A DNA stretch of 64,000 nucleotides. It comes from Caulobacter flavus (GTDB taxonomy: Bacteria; Pseudomonadota; Alphaproteobacteria; Caulobacterales; Caulobacteraceae). The translations under genes were made by a program, and so were the position numbers. Shown one piece after another: positions 58,969 to 64,000 of the stretch. Under the pieces are notes generated by a model. It saw only the letters and a program-made list of their open reading frames with translations, did not search any database and was not told the origin of the DNA. How positions within the stretch are numbered: the stretch's first letter is position 1; the number at the start of each line of letters is the position of its first letter. Location: NCBI RefSeq assembly GCF_003722335.1, contig NZ_CP026100.1, forward strand, positions 4,934,001 to 4,998,000, in the 5' to 3' direction.

Positions 58969-59790
58969 TCAGCTCTTCAGGCGGTACCCGCTGCGGAACA
59001 GCGCCCAGCACCACAGGAACAGGCCCGTGGCCAGCACGGCCGTGACCACGACGCCGATGGCGATGCTGCCGTCGGCATGGCCGATGAAGCCGTAGCGGAA
59101 GCCGTCGATCAGGTAGAAGAACGGGTTGAAGTGGCTGGCCGTGCGGAACGGCTCGGGCAGCTTGTCGACCAGGTAGAAGGTGCCCGACAGGAAGGTCATC
59201 GGCATGATGGCGAAGTTGGTCACCGCCGCCAGCTGGTCGAACTTCTCCGACCACAGGCCCGCCAGCACGCCGGCCAGGCCTAGTATGATCGCGGCCCCGA
59301 CCGCGAAGTAGACGATCGCCCACAGGTGCGAGACCTGCAGGCCAGCGCCCGGCAGCACGCCGATGACGGCGGCCGTCACCGCGCCCACCACGACGCCGCG
59401 CGTCGCGGCTCCCAGGCCGAAGGCGGCCACCTGCTCCAGCGGGGTCAGGGGCGGCGTCAGGAAGTCGGACGTCAGGCCCATCATCTTGGCCTGGATCAGC
59501 GACGAGGACGAATTGGCGAAGGCGTTGTTGAGCACGGCCATCATGATCAGGCCCGGCGCCACGAAATGGCCGAAGGTCACGCCCTCGACCGCCGGCCGGC
59601 TGGAACCGACCGCGACCACGAACACCAGCATGTAGAGCAGCGTGGTCACCACCGGGGCGGCCACGGTCTGCATGCCCACCTTCCAGAAGCGGCGGATCTC
59701 ACGCTGGTAGAGGGTGAGGAAACCGCTCCAGTTCCAGCCGTGATAGTCGCGCGGCTGCGGGGGAACGACGCTGTCTGCCATGTCTCTCAT
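58969..59790 (-). CDS. ABC-2 type transporter permease
   Basis: The 273-residue membrane protein has six predicted helices and the ABC-2 family pattern: FLTLYQREIRRFWKVGMQTV, VAPGLIMMAVLNNAFANSSS, MMGLTSDFLTPPLTPLEQ, and near the end AIMPMTFLSGTFYLVDKLP and HFNPFFYLIDGFRYGF. This is the permease of a drug or polysaccharide exporter. No ATP-binding subunit is beside it, so it must use one encoded elsewhere. Two starts (59790, 59781) are possible; the longer is given. Confidence 0.87.
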   Translation of the reverse strand: MRDMADSVVPPQPRDYHGWNWSGFLTLYQREIRRFWKVGMQTVAAPVVTTLLYMLVFVVAVGSSRPAVEGVTFGHFVAPGLIMMAVLNNAFANSSSSLIQAKMMGLTSDFLTPPLTPLEQVAAFGLGAATRGVVVGAVTAAVIGVLPGAGLQVSHLWAIVYFAVGAAIILGLAGVLAGLWSEKFDQLAAVTNFAIMPMTFLSGTFYLVDKLPEPFRTASHFNPFFYLIDGFRYGFIGHADGSIAIGVVVTAVLATGLFLWCWALFRSGYRLKS

Positions 59791-59870
59791 TGCCCGTCCT
59801 GGCGCCCGATCCTGGAAATTCCTTCGCCATGTGCGCTCGGGAGGGGTCGGACGCAAGCGTGCCGCTTCGA

Positions 59871-59937
59871 GAATCAATATATTGTTTCTGTGGACAGACT
59901 ACCTGGCGCCTATTGTGCGTCTTAACGCATTCTTTAC
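59871..59937 (+). promoter_or_regulatory. gcrA upstream control region with cell-cycle motifs
   Basis: GAATC at 59871-59875 is a CcrM methylation site (GANTC). TGTGGACAG (59889-59897) resembles a DnaA box on the opposite strand with two mismatches. TTAA-N7-TTTAC (59922-59937) matches the CtrA box TTAA-N7-TTAAC with one change. In Caulobacter crescentus gcrA is activated by DnaA, repressed by CtrA and responsive to methylation, so the three motifs together are meaningful although each is weak alone. Confidence 0.55.
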
Positions 59938-60043
59938 ACTATGTGGTAGGGCAGACGCCGGCGGGGCGATCTGTACACCAGATGTAGGGTGATGGCGAGG
60001 TGGGGTTTCTCGTCATGACCCTGATTTTAGGCGGAGATGGGCC

Positions 60044-60577
60044 ATGAGCTGGACTGACGAACGGGTCACCACCCTGAAGAAGCTGTGGCTGGACGGCCTG
60101 TCCGCCAGCCAGATCGCCAAGCAACTCGGCGGGGTCACCCGCAACGCCGTGATCGGCAAGGTCCATCGCCTGGGCCTGTCGGGTCGCGCCGCGCCGTCGC
60201 AGCCGGCCCGTCCGGCCTTCAAGGCGCCGCGCCCGGCTCGTCCGGCCGCCACGGCCATGCCGGCCGCGCCGCGTCGCGTGGTCGCCGCCGAGCCGGTCGC
60301 CCCGGCCCCGGTTCCCGTCGCCGCCCACCAGCAGCCGTCGGTTCCGGTGATGCGCAACGAAGCCCCGGGCTCGGCTACCGTGCTGACGCTGGGCGCTCAC
60401 ATGTGCAAGTGGCCGATCGGCGACCCGTCGTCGGACAGCTTCACCTTCTGCGGCCGCCGTTCGTCGGAAGGCCCCTACTGCGTCGAGCACGCCCGGGTGG
60501 CCTACCAGCCGCAGCAGTCGACCAAGAAGAAGGGCGGCGCCACCGAGCTCGCCCGTTCGCTGCGCCGCTACATCTAG
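60044..60577 (+). CDS. gcrA: Cell-cycle regulator GcrA
   Basis: The 177-residue protein has the diagnostic GcrA start MSWTDERVTTLKKLWLDGLS followed by a helix-turn-helix (ASQIAKQLGGVTRNAVIGKV). The linker is Ala/Pro-rich (about residues 55-110), and the C-terminal sigma-binding domain carries HMCKWPIGDPSSDSFTFCGR and GPYCVEHARVAYQ. GcrA binds RNA polymerase with sigma-70 and activates promoters carrying methylated GANTC, driving S-phase genes. The Cys/His set in the C-terminal domain could bind zinc. A terminator follows. Confidence 0.97.
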   Translation: MSWTDERVTTLKKLWLDGLSASQIAKQLGGVTRNAVIGKVHRLGLSGRAAPSQPARPAFKAPRPARPAATAMPAAPRRVVAAEPVAPAPVPVAAHQQPSVPVMRNEAPGSATVLTLGAHMCKWPIGDPSSDSFTFCGRRSSEGPYCVEHARVAYQPQQSTKKKGGATELARSLRRYI

Positions 60578-60627
60578 CGCCGGCCAGCCATAAGAAGAGA
60601 GGCGTCGACAAGGCGCTCTCGCCATGC

Positions 60628-60656
60628 AGCCCTCCCCGTTCCGCGGGGAGGGCTTT
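60628..60656 (+). terminator. gcrA terminator overlapping the xseA ribosome site
   Basis: An 11-bp perfect stem (AGCCCTCCCCG / CGGGGAGGGCT) with a 5-nt loop, then TTT. Its 3' arm contains GGGGAGGG, four to five bases before the xseA ATG at 60657, so the hairpin would also mask that ribosome site. Confidence 0.7.
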
Positions 60657-62213
60657 ATGTTGTCCTCGATGACCGACCTCGCCCCCGATTCCAACGCCCC
60701 CGCCTATTCCGTCTCGGAACTGGCCTTCGCGCTGAAGCGCACGCTGGAAGACCGCTACGGCTTCGTGCGGCTGCGCGGCGAGCTTTCGAAGGTCACCCAT
60801 CACTCCAACGGCCACGTCTACCTGACCATCAAGGACGACAAGGCCGCGATCGACGGCGTGGTCTGGAAGGGCAATGTGCGCGGCCTGGGCGTGCGGCCCG
60901 AGCACGGGCTCGAGGTCATCGTCACCGGCAAGATCACCACCTATCCGGCCGGCTCGCGCTACCAGATCGTCATCGACAGCATGGAGGCCGCCGGCGTCGG
61001 CGCCCTGCTCGCGCAACTCGAGCGGCTGAAGGCCAAGCTGGCCGGCGAGGGCCTGTTCGCCGCCGAACGCAAGCGCCCCCTGCCCTCCATGCCGGCCGTG
61101 GTCGGGGTCATCACCAGTCCCACCGGCGCGGTGATCCGCGACATCCTGCACCGCATCCGCGACCGCTGGCCCTGCCGGGTGATCGTCTGGCCGGTGGTGG
61201 TGCAGGGCGACGCCGCCGCCGGCCAGGTGGCCGGGGCCATCCGGGGCTTCAACGCCCTCTCGCCCGGCGGTCCGGTTCCGCGTCCCGACATCCTGATCGT
61301 CGCGCGAGGCGGCGGCTCGGTGGAGGACCTGTGGGCCTTCAACGACGAGGCCCTGGCCCGCACGGTGGCCGAAGGGACGATCCCGCTGATCTCGGCCGTC
61401 GGCCACGAGACCGACACCACCCTGATCGACTTCGTCTCCGACCGTCGCGCGCCGACCCCGACGGCGGCGGCCGAGATGGCCACGCCCGTGCTGGCCGAGC
61501 TGCGAGGCCTGGTCTCCGACTACGACCGCCGCCTGTCGCGCTGCGCGGGCCGCGTTGTCGAGGAGCGCCGCACCCGGTTGCAGGCGGCCGCGCGTGGCCT
61601 GCCGCGTCCCAACGACCTGCTGGCGCTCGCGCAGCAGCGGTTCGACATCGCCGCCGGCCGGCTGGACGCGGCGCTGGAGCGCAACACCTCGGTCCACGCC
61701 CAGGACCTGCTCAAGGTCACCGCCCGCCTGTCGCCCGAGGCCCTGGCCCGCCAGCGCCAGGCCAAGTCCGAGCGTCTTTCCGACCTCTCCCGCCGCCTGG
61801 ACCTGGCGGCTCGCCGCGCGCCCGAGCGCGCCGCCCAGCACGCCCGCCTGCCGGCCCTGTGGGACCGCCTGAACGCCGTGGCCCGCCGCCGCCTCGACCG
61901 CGACGCCGACCGCCTGGCGGGCCTGGACAAGCTGCGCCAGTCGCTGAACCCCGAGCGGCCGCTGGAGCTGGGCTTTGCTTTGGTGCGCAAGATGGACGGG
62001 ACATTGGCCCGCTCGGCCGCCGACCTTTCCGCCGGCGAGCGCGTGAACCTGAAGTTCAAGCTCGGCGAGCGCGACGCTGTGATCGACGGCGAAGGCGCGA
62101 CGCCGCCGCCTCCCCCGCCCGCCCCGTCGGCGGCGAGCGCGCCCAAGCCGGCGCCGCGCCCGAAACCCGCGCCGCCCACGGCCCCTCCAGCCGCCCAGGG
62201 CGACCTGTTCTAG
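60657..62213 (+). CDS. xseA: Exodeoxyribonuclease VII large subunit
   Basis: The 518-residue protein has the N-terminal OB-fold (SVSELAFALKRTLEDRYGFV, KVTHHSNGHVYLTIKDDKAA) and the catalytic domain (VGVITSPTGAVIRDILHRI, DILIVARGGGSVEDLWAFND, ISAVGHETDTTLIDFVSDRR). A long helical coiled-coil region and a Pro/Ala-rich tail follow. It degrades single-stranded DNA with XseB, which is not here. ATG at 60657 follows GGGAGGG; ATG at 60669 (MTDLAPDS) is an alternative. Confidence 0.95.
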   Translation: MLSSMTDLAPDSNAPAYSVSELAFALKRTLEDRYGFVRLRGELSKVTHHSNGHVYLTIKDDKAAIDGVVWKGNVRGLGVRPEHGLEVIVTGKITTYPAGSRYQIVIDSMEAAGVGALLAQLERLKAKLAGEGLFAAERKRPLPSMPAVVGVITSPTGAVIRDILHRIRDRWPCRVIVWPVVVQGDAAAGQVAGAIRGFNALSPGGPVPRPDILIVARGGGSVEDLWAFNDEALARTVAEGTIPLISAVGHETDTTLIDFVSDRRAPTPTAAAEMATPVLAELRGLVSDYDRRLSRCAGRVVEERRTRLQAAARGLPRPNDLLALAQQRFDIAAGRLDAALERNTSVHAQDLLKVTARLSPEALARQRQAKSERLSDLSRRLDLAARRAPERAAQHARLPALWDRLNAVARRRLDRDADRLAGLDKLRQSLNPERPLELGFALVRKMDGTLARSAADLSAGERVNLKFKLGERDAVIDGEGATPPPPPPAPSAASAPKPAPRPKPAPPTAPPAAQGDLF

Positions 62214-62240
62214 TCTTCCGGATTGGCGTAGAAGAGTCTC

Positions 62241-62459
62241 ATGAACGCTTACGATCGCGACCTCGGCAAATCCGGCTTGGCCGTCCTGCACTACGGCGAC
62301 GGCGACTTCGCCGTGCTCCAGCCTGGCCAATACGTGGTGTGCGCCGTCACCGGCGCGAAGATCCCGCTCGAAGCCCTGCGCTACTGGAGCCCCGAGCTTC
62401 AGGAGGCCTACGCCACGCCGAAGGAAGCGCTGAAGCGCTGGCAGGAGACCAAGGCCTGA
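62241..62459 (+). CDS. DUF2093 family protein
   Basis: The 72-residue protein matches DUF2093: LAVLHYGDGDFAVLQPGQYV, CAVTGAKIPLEALRYWSPEL and YATPKEALKRW. The short beta-rich core ends in one helix; function unknown. It is restricted mainly to alphaproteobacteria. It lies 27 bp after xseA, and its stop overlaps the following M23 gene. Confidence 0.9.
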   Translation: MNAYDRDLGKSGLAVLHYGDGDFAVLQPGQYVVCAVTGAKIPLEALRYWSPELQEAYATPKEALKRWQETKA

Positions 62460-63313
62460 AGCCCTGGCGTCCGAATAGACGGGCGCTTCTCGCCGCACTG
62501 ACGTGCGGCGTCGCTCCCCTCGCCTTCCCCGCCGCCGCCGCGGCGCCGGGACTGGTGCTGAGCGGCCGCCTCGAACAGGGCGGATACGCGCTGGGCCGCA
62601 CCGCGCCGCATGCCGAGGTGCTGGTCGACGGCGTTCCCCTGACCCAGGCCTCGGCCGACGGCTGGTTCGTGGTCGGCTTCGACCGCGACGCGCCGGCCAG
62701 CGCCGAGATCACGGTGCGGACGCCCGACGGCTCGGCGACGCACAGCGTGGCGGTCGCGCCCGGAACCTTCGACATCCAGCGCATCGACGGCCTGCCGCCG
62801 TCTCAGGTCTCGCCCGAGGACCCTGTCCTGCTGGCCCGCATCGCCGCCGAGGGCGCGCGCAAGGCGGCGGGCTTTTCCAGCCGTGTCGACGGCGACTTCT
62901 TCCGCACGGGCTTCATCTGGCCGGTCAAGGCCACGCGCCGCTCGTCGCGGTTCGGCGGCCAGCGGATCCTGAACGGCGAGCCCAAGCGGCCGCACTATGG
63001 CGTCGACCTGGCCGCGCCGGTGGGAACGCCGGTCGTCGCCCCGGCCGCCGGCGTCGTAGCCTTCGCCGAGACCGGCCTGCACTTCGAGGGCGGCCTCGTC
63101 CTGATCGACCACGGGCAGGGCCTGATCAGCGCCTATCTGCACCTCTCACGCGTCGACGTGGCCGCCGGCCAGCGCCTGACCCAGGGCCAGGTCATCGGCG
63201 CCGTCGGCAAGGAGGGCCGGGCCACGGGCCCGCACCTGTGCTGGCGGCTCAAGTGGCGCGACCGTAACCTCGACCCCAGCCTGTGGATCGCTGACGCAGG
63301 AATGCGACAGTGA
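62456..63313 (+). CDS. Exported M23 family metallopeptidase
   Basis: The 285-residue product has a twin-Arg-like signal (KPWRPNRRALLAALTCGVAP, cleaved near AAAAAP), a beta-sandwich domain and a C-terminal LytM/M23 domain (KRPHYGVDLAAPVGTPV, LVLIDHGQGLISAYLHLSRV, TGPHLCWRLKWR). The usual last motif is H-x-H; here it is H-L-C, so the third zinc ligand would be Cys. It probably trims peptidoglycan. No ATG, GTG or TTG stands in frame before the signal. The only fitting start is a CTG at 62456 that overlaps the DUF2093 stop (CTGA). Confidence 0.8.
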   Translation: MKPWRPNRRALLAALTCGVAPLAFPAAAAAPGLVLSGRLEQGGYALGRTAPHAEVLVDGVPLTQASADGWFVVGFDRDAPASAEITVRTPDGSATHSVAVAPGTFDIQRIDGLPPSQVSPEDPVLLARIAAEGARKAAGFSSRVDGDFFRTGFIWPVKATRRSSRFGGQRILNGEPKRPHYGVDLAAPVGTPVVAPAAGVVAFAETGLHFEGGLVLIDHGQGLISAYLHLSRVDVAAGQRLTQGQVIGAVGKEGRATGPHLCWRLKWRDRNLDPSLWIADAGMRQ

Positions 63314-63371
63314 CAGGATCAAACTTGACCATTTCGGGACACCCCCTATCGACAGGCCGCCGCGGTTATGG

Positions 63372-63380
63372 TTATCCCCA
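63372..63380 (+). promoter_or_regulatory. Possible DnaA box
   Basis: TTATCCCCA differs from the DnaA consensus TTATCCACA by one base and lies 40 bp before the response-regulator start. A single site of this kind can occur by chance. Confidence 0.25.
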
Positions 63381-63419
63381 GCCCCGCTTTTGAAACTCGC
63401 GTATGAGGCGTAATCCCGC

Positions 63420-63926
63420 ATGTCCGCGGCGCTCGACAAGCTCCGTTTCCTCCTGGTGGACGACAACCACCACATGCGGGCGATCGTCAGCACGATCCTG
63501 AAAGGGGTCGGCGTGCGCCACGTGCACGAGGCGATCGACGGGGCCGAAGGCCTGCAGATCCTGAAGGATCGCCAGATCGACATCGCCATCGTCGACTTCA
63601 AGATGTCGCCGCTGGACGGGGTGCAGTTCACCCAGCTGGTGCGCAACTCGCCCGACAGCCCCGACCCGTTCCTGCCGATCATCATGCTGACCGGCTTCGC
63701 CGAGCGGCACCGGGTGTTCGAGGCGCGCGACGCCGGCGTCACCGAGATCGTCGTCAAGCCGGTCACGGCCCGCTCGCTGCTCGACCGCATCGACATGGTG
63801 ATCTTCAAGCCGCGCCCGTTCATCCGCAGCGGCGACTATTTCGGCCCCTGCCGCCGCCGTCGCCAGGACCCGCACTACGGCGGGCCGTTCCGTCGCGCGA
63901 CGGACAAGGGCGCGATCGAGCTTTAG
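63420..63926 (+). CDS. Single-domain response regulator (CheY-like)
   Basis: The 168-residue protein is a receiver domain (residues about 8-125) with acidic pair D14-D15, phospho-acceptor D59 in IAIVDFKMSPLDG, T91 in IIMLTGFAE and K113 in IVVKPVTARSLLD. A basic tail of about 45 residues follows (PRPFIRSGDYFGPCRRRRQD) and has no output domain. It would signal by protein contact, as in chemotaxis or stalk/cell-cycle phospho-relays. No kinase gene is adjacent. Confidence 0.9.
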   Translation: MSAALDKLRFLLVDDNHHMRAIVSTILKGVGVRHVHEAIDGAEGLQILKDRQIDIAIVDFKMSPLDGVQFTQLVRNSPDSPDPFLPIIMLTGFAERHRVFEARDAGVTEIVVKPVTARSLLDRIDMVIFKPRPFIRSGDYFGPCRRRRQDPHYGGPFRRATDKGAIEL

Positions 63927-63940
63927 GGCGCCCCTACTTT

Positions 63941-63974
63941 CCCGTCATTCAGCCCTTGTGGCGGGAATGACGGA
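63941..63974. repeat. Palindromic repeat, family 3 (second copy, inverted)
   Basis: CCCGTCATTC, AGCCCTTGTGGC, GGGAATGACGG: the same element as at 58.9 kb with its asymmetric loop reversed, placed just after the response-regulator stop. Confidence 0.75.
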
Positions 63975-64000
63975 ATAAAGTTGGCCCACGCGAACGCTCA

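Noticed and set aside
1..64000. tRNA, rRNA, CRISPR, prophage or IS elements
   Set aside because: Looked for T-arm and CCA-like patterns, regular spacer arrays, transposase motifs and integrases; none seen by eye.

Overview
High GC content and several family-specific genes place this window in Caulobacter or a close relative (Caulobacteraceae, Alphaproteobacteria). The clearest marker is the cell-cycle regulator gcrA at 60.0-60.6 kb. A signalling TonB-dependent receptor, a Mg-type HemB and dispersed GC-rich palindromes agree with this. The DNA is chromosomal and gene-dense. I see no rRNA, tRNA, CRISPR array, prophage or intact insertion sequence. All assignments rest on reading motifs; no database search was run.

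Layout. 0-3.3 kb: a minus-strand valine/isobutyrate catabolism operon (isobutyryl-CoA dehydrogenase, DUF6968-like protein, histidine phosphatase, 3-hydroxyisobutyryl-CoA hydrolase), then the start of a lipoprotein gene. 3.5-8.4 kb: plus-strand DUF2147 protein, hemB, AraC regulator, serine hydrolase, Nudix, YaiI-type protein and arfB. 8.4-14.8 kb: minus-strand small protein, MarR regulator, exported pentapeptide-repeat protein, exported amidohydrolase and a large zinc metalloprotease.

14.9-21.6 kb is the accessory-looking and most interesting part. A tight minus-strand operon encodes a TIR-TM-TPR protein, a 138-residue unknown protein, and a protein with helical repeats, a SLOG-like Rossmann domain and a class III nucleotide cyclase-like domain. 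A CRP-family regulator with an intact cyclic-nucleotide pocket is divergently transcribed. A near-consensus CRP operator lies upstream of a second unit (an unknown 422-residue protein plus an overlapping 46-codon gene). I propose a cyclic-nucleotide-linked TIR effector or stress system.

21.6-27.6 kb: an ECF sigma / FecR anti-sigma / STN-TonB receptor set followed by a periplasmic trehalase. 27.6-31.3 kb: acyltransferase and the DNA repair ligase LigD. 31.5-35.3 kb: a hydratase plus MFS transporter operon, an oxidoreductase and a UPF0303 protein. 35.5-39 kb: gamma-glutamyltransferase, a 1-kb repeat-rich gap and an anchored Ala/Pro-rich protein.

39-55.5 kb is largely housekeeping: gatCA, ruvX, pyrB with a catalytically dead pyrC-like partner, plsY, dprA, an M61-like peptidase, topA and rnr. 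It also holds a DUF559 nuclease gene bracketed by repeats and a decayed DUF4160/DUF2442 gene pair. 55.6-64 kb: argD-argF with DUF2164, a YbaY-type lipoprotein, an ABC-2 permease, gcrA, xseA, DUF2093, an M23 peptidase and a single-domain response regulator.
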